Source: Glycomyces luteolus
GTDB lineage: Bacteria > Actinomycetota > Actinomycetes > Mycobacteriales > Micromonosporaceae
Assembly (NCBI RefSeq): GCF_027622875.1
Contig: NZ_JAPZVP010000022.1
Coordinates: forward strand, 28,068-92,067
DNA: 64,000 nt
Reading direction: 5' to 3'
The notes under the pieces were generated by a model. That model ran no database searches and was not told the DNA's origin. It saw nothing but the letters and a program-made list of their open reading frames with translations. How positions within the stretch are numbered: position 1 is the first letter of the stretch; each line of letters opens with the position of its first letter. Of this stretch, positions 16,752-27,333 are shown one piece after another. Position numbers and translations under genes: made by a program.

Positions 16752-18200
16752 TTATACCGCCATGTCGACGAAGCGGGAGAGGTGCAGCTGGGCCGCGACG
16801 GTGATCGTGTCCGTCGCGCCGTTGCGGTGCTTGGCGACGATGAAGTCGGCCTCGCCCGCGCGCGGGGACTCCTTGTCGTAGTAGTCCTCGCGGTGCAGCA
16901 GGATGACGACGTCCGCGTCCTGCTCGAGCGAACCGGACTCGCGGAGGTCGGAGAGCTGCGGGCGCTTGTCGGTGCGCTGCTCGGGGCCGCGGTTGAGCTG
17001 CGCGACCGCGATCACCGGGCACTGCACCTCCTTGGCCAGCAGCTTGAGCCCGCGGCTGATCTCGGAGACTTCCTGCTGGCGCGACTCGGTTTTCTTCGGC
17101 GAGGTCATGAGCTGCAGGTAGTCGACCACGATGAGCTTGAGGTCGTGGCGCTGCTTGAGCCGCCGGGCCTTGGCCCGGATCTCCATCATGGTCATCGAGG
17201 CCGTGTCGTCGACGAACAGCGGCGCCTCGGAGATGTCGCCCATGCGCTTGGCCAGGCGCGTCCAGTCGTCGTCGGACAGGTCGCCCGAGCGCAGGACGTG
17301 CATCGGCACGCGGGTCTCGGCGCTCAAGAGGCGCATCACGATCTCGAGCTTGCTCATTTCAAGGCTGAACAGGGCGGCGGCGTGCCGGTGGTGGAGCGAG
17401 GCGTGCCGCATGAAGTCCATGGCGGCCGTTGACTTGCCGGCACCGGGACGCCCGGCGACGATGATGAGCTGACCGGCCTGGAGGCCCGAGAGGAGCCGGT
17501 CGAGGTCGGCGAAACCGGTGGGGATGCCGGTCATGAGGCCCTGGCTGGCGCCGATCGCCTCGATCTCGTCCATCGCGGGCTGGAGGAGGTCGGAGAGGAC
17601 CGCGAAGTCCTCGCTCTGGCGGTTGTCGGTGACCTCGTAGACGGCCTGCTGGGCGAGGTCGACGAGGTCGTCGATGTCGCGCCCGCCCTGGCCGCCGCCG
17701 TAGCCGTACTGGACGACCTTGGTGCCGGCCTCGATGAGGCGGCGCAGGATCGCCTTCTCCTTGACGATCTTCGCGTAGTACCCGGCGTTCGCGGCCGTGG
17801 GCACCGCGTTGAGCAGGTCGTGGAGGTAGGGGCCGCCGCCGATCTTGGCGAGGTCGCCCGTGTCGGCGAGGGCCGCGGCGATCGTGACGGCGTCGGCGGG
17901 CTCGCCGTTGCCGAACTTGTCGATGATCGCGTCGAAGACCATGCCGTGCTTGGGATGGTAGAAGTCGCCCGGTCCGAGCACCTCGATGACGTCGGCGATC
18001 GCGTCCTTGCTCATGAGCATGCCGCCGAGGACGGACATCTCGGCTTGGGCGTCCTGGGGCGGGGTGCGCTCGTAGGCGCGGGCACCGCCGCCACCGCCCC
18101 CGCCGCTGCTGAACGGGTCTTCGGGCGGAGTGTCGAAATAGGAATTGCTGGAGCCGTTGGCGCCCCGCGAGTAGACGCCTTCCGCCGACACGTCGGTCAT
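16752..18200 (-). CDS. dnaB: Replicative DNA helicase DnaB
   Basis: A 482-aa hexameric helicase that unwinds DNA at the replication fork. The N-terminal DnaG-interaction domain (RTPPQDAQAEMSVLGGMLMS onward) follows a Gly-rich, disordered start. The RecA-like domain has Walker A AGRPGAGKST and Walker B LIVVDYLQLMTS, then ISRGLKLLAKE, AQLNRGPEQR and RESGSLEQDADVV. The length is normal and no intein interrupts it. ATG 18200 is chosen over an upstream GTG because GAGGGGG lies eight bases before it. Its upstream region carries six DnaA boxes. Confidence 0.96.
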   Translation of the reverse strand: MTDVSAEGVYSRGANGSSNSYFDTPPEDPFSSGGGGGGGARAYERTPPQDAQAEMSVLGGMLMSKDAIADVIEVLGPGDFYHPKHGMVFDAIIDKFGNGEPADAVTIAAALADTGDLAKIGGGPYLHDLLNAVPTAANAGYYAKIVKEKAILRRLIEAGTKVVQYGYGGGQGGRDIDDLVDLAQQAVYEVTDNRQSEDFAVLSDLLQPAMDEIEAIGASQGLMTGIPTGFADLDRLLSGLQAGQLIIVAGRPGAGKSTAAMDFMRHASLHHRHAAALFSLEMSKLEIVMRLLSAETRVPMHVLRSGDLSDDDWTRLAKRMGDISEAPLFVDDTASMTMMEIRAKARRLKQRHDLKLIVVDYLQLMTSPKKTESRQQEVSEISRGLKLLAKEVQCPVIAVAQLNRGPEQRTDKRPQLSDLRESGSLEQDADVVILLHREDYYDKESPRAGEADFIVAKHRNGATDTITVAAQLHLSRFVDMAV

Positions 18201-18311
18201 GCCGTCCACCCCCTCGGTCACCGTGCGTTCATGGAGAATGTACCGCCCGCATATGACAGATCGGCGGCGTCAACGACGCTATGTCGCGCCGGGCACGGTT
18301 GCAAACGAGGT

Positions 18312-18386
18312 TGTGGACAACCTGTGGACAAGGCTGTGGATAACCTGTGGATAACCGCGTTGGGCCTGTGGACAACCTGTGGACAA
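18312..18386. promoter_or_regulatory. Cluster of six DnaA boxes upstream of dnaB
   Basis: Six 9-mers in the same orientation lie at 18312, 18323, 18335, 18346, 18367 and 18378. Four read TGTGGACAA and two read TGTGGATAA (complements TTGTCCACA and TTATCCACA, the actinobacterial and general DnaA boxes). Spacings are 11, 12, 11, 21 and 11 bases, close to whole helical turns. The cluster lies 112-186 bases upstream of the dnaB start in the 322-bp gap before the next gene. No AT-rich unwinding region is visible, and dnaA/dnaN are absent. Confidence 0.85.
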
Positions 18387-18522
18387 CAACGTGATCCGAG
18401 CTCGGTTCACGGTCTTCATCTGCGGCGACGCTATCCACCGCCTGTGGACGGAGATTCGTTCGTGCCAACTTGCCGCTAAGGTGAGGGGCGACCCCCGGCA
18501 CGGATCAGAGGAGCTCGACCCC

Positions 18523-18912
18523 ATGAACGCCCCCCGGCAACCCGAGCGCAGGCCCCGGCTCGACCCCGACGGCGACGACCGCCCGGGGGAGCGGGCGTTC
18601 ACGCCGACGTTGCTCGTGACCGTCGCCTGGTACGCGGTGCCGATGGCCGTGTACCTGGCGTGGTTGCTCTCGCAGCCGCCGGTGGAGGCGACCTGCGCCG
18701 AGGGCGGATGCACCGTGGCGGGGCGGCTCTCGACCGCGATCGCGGGCGGCTGGGCGTGGACGCTCTCGGCGCTCACGGCGAGCCTGCTCGTGGCGGTGCT
18801 CCTGCGGCTGCCGCGCGCGGGCTGGCGCGCGGGCGTGGCCGGCTCGGCGGCCGCGATCCTCGGCGCGGGGCTGGTGACGGTGGTGCTGCGGACCGCCGGG
18901 TGGGTGATCTGA
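18523..18912 (+). CDS. Small membrane protein, three hydrophobic helices, unknown
   Basis: A 129-aa protein. A charged Pro/Arg/Asp-rich N-terminus (about 28 aa) is followed by helices near 30-49, 74-92 and 100-126. A CAEGGCTVAG loop between helices 1 and 2 has two cysteines that could form a disulfide outside the cell. The ribosome site AGAGGAG precedes ATG. It is divergent from dnaB across the DnaA-box cluster. The family is not recognised. Confidence 0.65.
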   Translation: MNAPRQPERRPRLDPDGDDRPGERAFTPTLLVTVAWYAVPMAVYLAWLLSQPPVEATCAEGGCTVAGRLSTAIAGGWAWTLSALTASLLVAVLLRLPRAGWRAGVAGSAAAILGAGLVTVVLRTAGWVI

Positions 18913-18941
18913 GGGCGGGCGGTGCGGCCGCGGCGCGGCCG

Positions 18942-18995
18942 TACGGGTGGCCCCGGGTACCCGCCCGTTCCCACCTTCACCACTACCAGTGAAAA
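18942..18995. repeat. 54-bp dispersed intergenic repeat, copy 2
   Basis: Same orientation and the same core as 8913-8966. It begins TACGGGTGGCCCC and ends CTACCAGTGAAAA. It lies 30 bases after the membrane-protein stop and 26 bases before the terminator of the ribosomal operon. Confidence 0.8.
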
Positions 18996-19021
18996 GGACA
19001 CCGTCGCATACGGGTACGACA

Positions 19022-19052
19022 AAGGCCCGCGATCGAACAGATCGCGGGCCTT
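19022..19052 (-). terminator. Terminator of the rpsF-ssb-rpsR-rplI operon
   Basis: Perfect 13-bp arms AAGGCCCGCGATC/GATCGCGGGCCTT with a 5-base loop. On the minus strand TTTG follows. It lies 22 bases past the rplI stop. Confidence 0.8.
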
Positions 19053-19073
19053 CCTCGCGTTCGCTTTCGCGTC

Positions 19074-19535
19074 CTACTTCTTGCGGCGCTTGGCCGGGGT
19101 GACCTGAAGCTTGAACTTCGCGGTCACCTCCGGGTGCAGCTTGACCGACACGTCGTAGGTGCCGACCGACTTGATCGCGGCGGGCAGTTCGACGCGGCGG
19201 CGGTCGATCTTCGGACCCCCGGCCTCGTCGACGGCCTTGACGACGTCGACCGCGGTGATCGAGCCGAAGAGCCGGTCCCCGTCGCCCGTGCGGGCGACGA
19301 TGTGGGCGTCGGTCTTCTTCAGCTGCTCGGCCACGGTGCGAGCCTGGTCGAGGTCGTGGATCTGGCGGGCCGCACGGGCGCGCTGGATCGCGTCGACTTC
19401 CTTCTGACCGCCCTTGGTCCAGGCGATCGCCAGGCCCTGCGGCAGGAGGTAGTTGCGGCCGTAGCCGTTCTTCACCTCGACCACATCGCCGGCCGAGCCG
19501 AGGTTGGGCACCTCATGAGTCAGGATGATCTTCAT
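19074..19535 (-). CDS. rplI: 50S ribosomal protein bL9
   Basis: A 153-aa large-subunit protein binding 23S rRNA. Its N-terminal RNA-binding domain reads MKIILTHEVPNLGSAGDVVEVK, then NGYGRNYLLPQGLA. A long helix and the C-terminal domain with LFGSITAVDVV and the basic tail PAKRRKK follow. It is the last gene of rpsF-ssb-rpsR-rplI, 14 bases after rpsR. Confidence 0.98.
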   Translation of the reverse strand: MKIILTHEVPNLGSAGDVVEVKNGYGRNYLLPQGLAIAWTKGGQKEVDAIQRARAARQIHDLDQARTVAEQLKKTDAHIVARTGDGDRLFGSITAVDVVKAVDEAGGPKIDRRRVELPAAIKSVGTYDVSVKLHPEVTAKFKLQVTPAKRRKK

Positions 19536-19549
19536 GTTGCGCTCCTTCC

Positions 19550-19795
19550 TTAGCGGGTCTGGCTGGTGTACGGGAGCAGAGCCATTTCGCGGGCGTTCTT
19601 GACGGCCGCGGCGATCTGGCGCTGCTGCTGGGTGGTCACGCCGGTCACACGACGGGCACGGATCTTGCCGCGGTCGGAGATGAACTTCCGCAGCAGCGCC
19701 GTGTCCTTGTAGTCGACGTACTCGATACCCTCTTTTTCAAGCGGGTTCGGCTTCTTCTTCGGCTTCCGCAGGGGAGCCGATTTCGGGTTGGCCAT
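19550..19795 (-). CDS. rpsR: 30S ribosomal protein bS18
   Basis: An 81-aa small-subunit protein. It has a Lys/Pro-rich start ([15 protein letters not shown]) and the S18 core [43 protein letters not shown]. It lacks the CxxC zinc residues, so it is the zinc-independent form. It lies between ssb and rplI. Confidence 0.98.
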   Translation of the reverse strand: MANPKSAPLRKPKKKPNPLEKEGIEYVDYKDTALLRKFISDRGKIRARRVTGVTTQQQRQIAAAVKNAREMALLPYTSQTR

Positions 19796-19861
19796 GTGTT
19801 GTCTTGCCTCTTACTCGAGATCGTTACCGGACTGCTGTGCTCTTGAAAAGCAGCGGCCCGA

Positions 19862-20371
19862 TTAGAACGGCGGGTCCTCGTCGAAGCCTCCACCGCCGGC
19901 GGAAGCGCCGGCAGGGGCGGCCGAGGCCCAAGGGTCGTCAGGTGCGGAGCCGCCACCGGTGTTGCCGCCGCCCCCGAAGGAACGACCGCCACCGCCGCCG
20001 GAACCGCTGCCGGACTTGTTGAGCTTCGCTGTGGAAAAACGCAGCGCGGGGCCGACTTCCTCGACGTCGAGCTCGTACACAGTGCGCTTCTCGCCCTCGC
20101 GGGTCTCGTAGCTGCGCTGCTTGAGCCTGCCCTGCACGATCACGCGGGTACCGCGCGACAGGGACTCGGCGACGTTCTCGGCGTACTGGCGCCAGACGCT
20201 GCAGGTGAGGAACAGGGCCTCACCGTCTTTCCACGCGTTCGACTCGCGGTCGAACGTGCGCGGGGTCGATGCGATTCGGAACTTCGCGACGGCGGCACCG
20301 GACGGCGTGTAACGCAGTTCGGGGTCGTCGACGAGGTTGCCGATAACCGTGATGACTGTCTCTCCTGCCAT
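19862..20371 (-). CDS. ssb: Single-stranded DNA-binding protein
   Basis: A 169-aa SSB that coats single-stranded DNA in replication and repair. The OB fold spans about 1-110 ([40 protein letters not shown]). A Gly-rich flexible linker follows, then the acidic tip DEDPPF, which recruits partner proteins. It sits between rpsF and rpsR, the usual actinobacterial order. Confidence 0.97.
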   Translation of the reverse strand: MAGETVITVIGNLVDDPELRYTPSGAAVAKFRIASTPRTFDRESNAWKDGEALFLTCSVWRQYAENVAESLSRGTRVIVQGRLKQRSYETREGEKRTVYELDVEEVGPALRFSTAKLNKSGSGSGGGGGRSFGGGGNTGGGSAPDDPWASAAPAGASAGGGGFDEDPPF

Positions 20372-20411
20372 GACCTCTTCTCCCTAAGGTCTCGCAGTTG
20401 CAAGGGTCGGG

Positions 20412-20702
20412 TTACCGAAGCTCCGGTCGCAGCACCTTGGTGCGCAGCACCGACTCGTTGAGTCGAAGCTGGCGGTCCATCTCAGCGACGGGACCGGGCT
20501 CGGACTGCAGGTCGATGACGGCGTAGATGCCCTCGTTGCTCTTGTTGATCTCGTAGGCGAGACGGCGCCGGCCCCAGACGTCGATCTTGTCGACGGTCCC
20601 TCCGGCGTCCTTGACGCCCTTCAGGAACCTGTCCAGCGTCGGGCTGACCTGTGCTTCCTCGATGTTCGGTTCGAGGATCACCATGAGTTCGTAGTGCCGC
20701 AA
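20412..20702 (-). CDS. rpsF: 30S ribosomal protein bS6
   Basis: A 96-aa small-subunit protein that pairs with bS18. It reads [16 protein letters not shown] at the start and [17 protein letters not shown] at the end. The start is TTG at 20702: GGTGGAG lies five bases ahead, and the resulting length and N-terminus match other bS6 proteins. An in-frame upstream extension has no family match. It is the first gene of the operon. Confidence 0.96.
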   Translation of the reverse strand: MRHYELMVILEPNIEEAQVSPTLDRFLKGVKDAGGTVDKIDVWGRRRLAYEINKSNEGIYAVIDLQSEPGPVAEMDRQLRLNESVLRTKVLRPELR

Positions 20703-20972
20703 GATCGCTCCACCCCCTTTGGTCTCAACGGCTGCGGTCTCTCCGCAGCAGGAGGATTCACTTGCGCGTGCCGCGCCGCCCCGAGTTCGGGCCGGTACGG
20801 ACAACCGGGCAATCGTACCTGCTTACAGGCGGTGCGGCTTCACTGCGCCGCCTGGATGTGACGCTACCGGCCGGGTACGACATTCGCGGCCCCGACACCG
20901 AACCCGCCGCGCCGTTCGCGGCCCCGCGCCGACTGAGCTTCGCCTCACACCCGGCCCCGACACCCTGCGCGC

Positions 20973-20978
20973 TAAGTT
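20973..20978 (+). promoter_or_regulatory. Leaderless -10 box of the fumarase gene
   Basis: TAAGTT, seven bases, then GTG 20986. This sets the start well downstream of the long open frame that begins near 20719. Confidence 0.5.
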
Positions 20979-20985
20979 GGAACGC

Positions 20986-22647
<1,662 letters not shown>

Positions 22648-22665
22648 CCGCTCCCGTCGCATAGG

Positions 22666-22692
22666 GGCCGTACGCTCATCGGGCGTACGGCC
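22666..22692 (+). terminator. Terminator of the fumarase gene
   Basis: Perfect 10-bp arms GGCCGTACGC/GCGTACGGCC with a 7-base loop, 18 bases after the stop. Confidence 0.7.
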
Positions 22693-22715
22693 TCCGACGT
22701 CTTTCAGGAAGCACT

Positions 22716-22823
22716 ATGGACGAACGGCTGCGCGCGCTCGCCGAACGCGACTACGCGAACGGCACTGGAGCGAGCCGCGACGTTCACCTTCCGCCGCTGG
22801 GAGGACGTCCGGGGCGGGAGTGA
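22716..22823 (+). pseudogene. Possible remnant of a deleted gene
   Basis: ATG 22716 has a good ribosome site (AGGAAG) and opens MDERLRALAERDYANG, but the frame stops after 35 codons. A neighbouring frame over the same bases reads ALERAATFTFRRWEDVRGG, which looks like a protein C-terminus. The simplest reading is a start and an end fused by an internal deletion with a frameshift. The evidence is weak and no family can be named. Confidence 0.3.
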
Positions 22824-22873
22824 GCGCCCGGGGTCGAGCCTGTGAACCGACTGCAGCTGCGGGGTACGGCAAT

Positions 22874-23284
22874 TCAGGCGGCGCCGCGGCGGCGGCGTTC
22901 GTGCGGCCGTTCGGCAAGGCGCCGTTCGCGTTTGCCTCGCGCGAGCTCGGTCTCGAGGGCGTCGAGCGGACCGGCGAACCCGTCCGCGAAGCGCTCCAGC
23001 CACAGTTGCACGAGCGCGAGCCCGTCGGCGTCGACGCCGTAGAAGCGCCGGGTCCCCTCGGCCCGCACGGTCACGAGCCCTGCCTCGCGGAGGACCTTGA
23101 GGTGCTGGGAGACGGCGGGCTGGGAGATCCCGCCACGCCCGGCGAACAGCGTCCCGAGCGCCTCGGCGACCGCCCCGGCCGGGCGCTCGCCCCCGCCGAG
23201 GAGCTCCATGATCCGGCGGCGCACCGGATCGCCGAGGGCGTCGAACGCGGCCTCGGCCGAAGCGCCCGTCGCGTCCTCGCTCAC
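22874..23284 (-). CDS. ArsR-family transcriptional repressor
   Basis: A 136-aa winged-helix regulator with the core DALGDPVRRRIMELLGGGERPAG, ISQPAVSQHLKVLREAGLV and RRFYGVDADGL. There is no obvious metal-binding CxC in the recognition helix. This ArsR branch usually pairs with SRPBCC/AHSA1 proteins, as here. The GTG start overlaps the SRPBCC stop by four bases (GTGA). The likely operator is the long inverted repeat at 23663-23702. The C-terminus is Arg-rich (RGKRERRLAERPHERRRRG). Confidence 0.88.
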   Translation of the reverse strand: MSEDATGASAEAAFDALGDPVRRRIMELLGGGERPAGAVAEALGTLFAGRGGISQPAVSQHLKVLREAGLVTVRAEGTRRFYGVDADGLALVQLWLERFADGFAGPLDALETELARGKRERRLAERPHERRRRGAA

Positions 23285-23637
23285 GATTCCGGCTGCTGCG
23301 GCGGCACCGTGTAGAACGCGACGACCGCGTCCACGGCGGCCTTCGCCGCCTCCGGGTCGTCGCCGTCGGCGATCGCGGCCGCGCCCCAGGCATCGCCCAG
23401 GAGGCGCGCGTACGCGATGCCCTCGGTGCCGGTCATCCACTGCTCCCACTCGTCGGGGTCCAGGGACTCGGCGGTCTCGAGGTAGTGGCCGAAGCTGTGC
23501 AGGAGCCCGTCCCAGCCGATGCCGACCGCGCCGGGCCCGTACTGGCGCCACATCTCCGGGTCGACCGGGGCCTCGTGGACGAGTTCGAGCACGGTGCCCT
23601 CGCCCTCCTCGCTCAAGCGCACCTCGAGCCAGGACAT
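23281..23637 (-). CDS. SRPBCC/AHSA1-domain protein, apparently N-terminally truncated
   Basis: A 118-aa protein starting MSWLEVRLSEEGEGTVLELVHEAP. Full-length relatives have about 50 more residues before this point, covering the first strands of the helix-grip fold. Here that part is missing. An ATG with ideal AGGAGG spacing lies 23 bases upstream (23660) and reads MPDPREAACPG out of frame, stopping soon after. This suggests a deletion removed the N-terminal half and shifted the frame. The present ATG has a weaker site (GAGAGGCGGC). Translation is coupled to the downstream ArsR gene. Confidence 0.65.
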   Translation of the reverse strand: MSWLEVRLSEEGEGTVLELVHEAPVDPEMWRQYGPGAVGIGWDGLLHSFGHYLETAESLDPDEWEQWMTGTEGIAYARLLGDAWGAAAIADGDDPEAAKAAVDAVVAFYTVPPQQPES

Positions 23638-23662
23638 GCCGCCTCTCGGGGATCGGGCATTG

Positions 23663-23702
23663 CCGCCTCCTAATATAAGTTGCTACTTATATTAGGAGGC
23701 GG
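23663..23702. promoter_or_regulatory. 40-bp perfect inverted repeat, likely ArsR operator
   Basis: 18-bp arms CCGCCTCCTAATATAAGT and its exact complement are separated by TGCT. The AT-rich core TAATATAAGT/ACTTATATTA is typical of ArsR operators and stands out in this GC-rich DNA. The inner minus-strand half also carries the AGGAGG ribosome site, so a bound repressor would cover promoter and leader. Confidence 0.8.
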
Positions 23703-23732
23703 GGTCGACAGCGTCAACCGAACGCCGAAGAA

Positions 23733-25097
<1,365 letters not shown>

Positions 25098-25103
25098 GCT
25101 CAC

Positions 25104-25109
25104 AGCCTA
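25104..25109 (-). promoter_or_regulatory. Leaderless -10 box of cbs
   Basis: TAGGCT on the minus strand, six bases, then ATG 25097. Confidence 0.6.
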
Positions 25110-25312
25110 TGCCTGAGGGCCGTGCGAGGACCGGAGCCCAGGCCGCGCGACCTGGACGCGGACCCGACCGGCGCGATCCGCGGCGCGGTTCCGGCCCGCA
25201 GGGCCACGCGCTTCCCGATGCGTGGATACGATCGGCCGTGGTGGCGCCCGCGCCGGGCCGACCGGCGAGAATCGGGGCGCACACCTCTTACGCAACGTAG
25301 GGAGACAATGGC

Positions 25313-26743
25313 ATGAGCACCGCCGACATCGGCGTGGTCGGGCTGGCCGTCATGGGTTCCAACCTCGCCCGCAACTTCGCCCGCCACGGCTTCACCGTCG
25401 CCGTCTACAACCGCACGCACGCCAAGACCACCGAGCTGATCGAGGCCCACGGCGACGAAGGCGACTTCGTACCCTCCGAGGAGCTCAGCGACTTCGTCGC
25501 CTCCCTCAAACGCCCCCGCAAGGCCATGATCATGGTCCAGGCCGGCAACGCCACGGACGCGGTCATCGACCAGCTGGCCGCCCTCATGGAGCCCGGCGAC
25601 ATGATCATCGACGGCGGCAACGCCCACTTCGAGAACACCCGCCGCCGCGAAGCCGCCCTCCGCGACCGGGGCCTGCACTTCGTCGGCACCGGCGTCTCCG
25701 GCGGCGAAGAGGGCGCGCTCCTCGGCCCGGCGATCATGCCCGGCGGCTCCGAGGAGTCCTACGAGTCACTCGGCCCGATCCTCGAAGCCATCGCCGCGAA
25801 GGCCCCCGACGGCACCCCGTGCTGCACCCGCCTCGGCCCCGACGGCGCCGGGCACTTCGTCAAGATGGTGCACAACGGCATCGAATACTCCGACATGCAG
25901 CTCATCGGCGAGGCCTACGACCTGCTGCGCCGCGGCGTCGGGATCGAACCGGCCGACCTCGCCAAGACCTTCTCCGAATGGAACGCCGGCGAGCTCGACT
26001 CCTACCTCATCGAGGTCACCGCCGAGGTCCTCGGCCACGTCGACGCCGCCACCGGCAAGCCGCTCGTCGACGTCATCGTCGACCAGGCCGGCCAGAAGGG
26101 CACCGGGCGCTGGACCGTCCAGAACGCCCTCGACCTGGGCGTCCCGGTCACCGGCATCGCCGAGGCCACCTTCGCCCGCGCGCTCTCCAGCGGCACCAGG
26201 CAGCGCGAAGGCGCCGTCGACCTGCTCACCGGCCCCACCGCCAAAGTGGACTTCCCCGCCGACTTCGTCGAAGACGTCCGCCAGGCGCTCTACGCCTCCA
26301 AGATCGTCGCGTACGCGCAGGGCTTCGACCAGATCGCCGCCGCCAGCGCCGAATACGACTGGGGCATCGACCTCGGCTCGTGCTCGGCGCTGTGGCGCGC
26401 GGGCTGCATCATCCGGGCGCGCTTCCTCGACCGCATCACCGAGGCCTGGCGCTCGAACCCGGAACTGCCGACGCTGCTCGCGGCGCCGGAGTTCACGAAG
26501 ATCGTGACGGACGCGCAGGACGCGTGGCGCCGGGTCGTCTCGACGGCCGCGCTGGCGGGCATTCCGACGCCGGGCTTCTCGTCGGCGCTGGCGTACTACG
26601 ACGGGCTGCGTTCGCGCCGCCTGCCGGCGGCTCTGATCCAGGGGCAGCGGGACTTCTTCGGCGCGCACACGTACAAGCGGGTGGACCGCGAGGGCACGTT
26701 CCACACCGACTGGTCGGGGGACCGGTCGGAGATCGAGCTCTAG
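25313..26743 (+). CDS. gnd: 6-phosphogluconate dehydrogenase, decarboxylating
   Basis: A 476-aa enzyme converting 6-phosphogluconate to ribulose-5-phosphate and CO2 with NADP in the pentose phosphate pathway. The Rossmann start is GVVGLAVMGSNLARNFA. MIIDGGNAHFENTRRR and FVGTGVSGGEEGALLGPAIMPG lie in the middle. The catalytic Lys/Asn segment is HFVKMVHNGIEYSDMQLI near 185. C-terminal SYDGLRS-type and RVDREGTFHTDW motifs are present. The length matches the long dimeric form. Ribosome site GGGAGA, ATG start. There is no linked zwf. Confidence 0.97.
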   Translation: MSTADIGVVGLAVMGSNLARNFARHGFTVAVYNRTHAKTTELIEAHGDEGDFVPSEELSDFVASLKRPRKAMIMVQAGNATDAVIDQLAALMEPGDMIIDGGNAHFENTRRREAALRDRGLHFVGTGVSGGEEGALLGPAIMPGGSEESYESLGPILEAIAAKAPDGTPCCTRLGPDGAGHFVKMVHNGIEYSDMQLIGEAYDLLRRGVGIEPADLAKTFSEWNAGELDSYLIEVTAEVLGHVDAATGKPLVDVIVDQAGQKGTGRWTVQNALDLGVPVTGIAEATFARALSSGTRQREGAVDLLTGPTAKVDFPADFVEDVRQALYASKIVAYAQGFDQIAAASAEYDWGIDLGSCSALWRAGCIIRARFLDRITEAWRSNPELPTLLAAPEFTKIVTDAQDAWRRVVSTAALAGIPTPGFSSALAYYDGLRSRRLPAALIQGQRDFFGAHTYKRVDREGTFHTDWSGDRSEIEL

Positions 26744-26754
26744 ACACGCTTTGA

Positions 26755-26792
26755 CGGCGCCGCCTCCGCTCAGTCGAGCGGGGGCGGCGCCG
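26755..26792. terminator. Bidirectional terminator between gnd and the Nudix array
   Basis: The long stem CGGCGCCGCC-T-CCGCTC/GAGCGG-G-GGCGGCGCCG has a 4-base loop AGTC and TTT on the plus side. It separates convergent gnd and Nudix genes. Confidence 0.75.
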
Positions 26793-26808
26793 TTTCGCTT
26801 GCGGGCGT

Positions 26809-27333
26809 TCAGTCCACGTCGGGGAAGACGGGGCCGTGGGAGCCGCCGAGGTCGACCGGCGCGGCGGGCACGTCGCCGTCGCGCAGGCGTTTGACCAGGG
26901 ACACCAGGCGGTCGGGCTCGATCATGCCGTCGGAGGAGCCCAGCGCGCCGATCGGCAGCCAGTCGAAGCCGAGGCCGAGTTCGTATCCGGCGCCGGCGGT
27001 CATGCGCGGCGCGAAGCGCTCGACGCGGTGGAAGAAGTACCAGTTCTTCTGGACGAGCAGCCGCCCGTGCGGGAAGCAGACGTAGACGCCGTGGGCGACG
27101 GGGCCGTGGAGGGCCTCGCGGTCGATGCGCAGGCCGGTCTCCTCGTGGACTTCGCGGACCGCCGCGTCGGCGAGGTCCTCGCCGTCCTCGACGCCGCCGC
27201 CCGGGGTGAACCAGCGGGTCACGCCGTCGCGGCAGCGGTCGCCGCCCATGTGGAGCACCGTGTCGTCGGGTGCGAGGAGCACGACCCGCGCGGAAGTGCG
27301 GGATTCGGCGCCGGTCAGGGCTTCGATGCTCAT
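26809..27333 (-). CDS. Nudix hydrolase (array member 1, distal)
   Basis: A 174-aa protein with the complete Nudix box [24 protein letters not shown] (residues about 48-71). It holds the Mg-binding REVHEE core that cleaves nucleoside-diphosphate-X compounds. It opens MSIEALTGAESRTSARVVLL. It is the last of five related genes in line; its ATG overlaps the stop of the preceding gene by one base (TGATG). The substrate is unknown. The conserved C-terminal pattern 'LVSLVKRLRDGDVPAAPVDL' recurs in all five. Confidence 0.88.
   Translation of the reverse strand: MSIEALTGAESRTSARVVLLAPDDTVLHMGGDRCRDGVTRWFTPGGGVEDGEDLADAAVREVHEETGLRIDREALHGPVAHGVYVCFPHGRLLVQKNWYFFHRVERFAPRMTAGAGYELGLGFDWLPIGALGSSDGMIEPDRLVSLVKRLRDGDVPAAPVDLGGSHGPVFPDVD

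Noticed and set aside
16752..18200. Intein in dnaB
   Set aside because: Walker motifs and length are normal and continuous; dnaE was checked likewise.
18312..18386. oriC
   Set aside because: DnaA boxes alone do not make an origin; dnaA and dnaN are absent and there is no AT-rich unwinding region.
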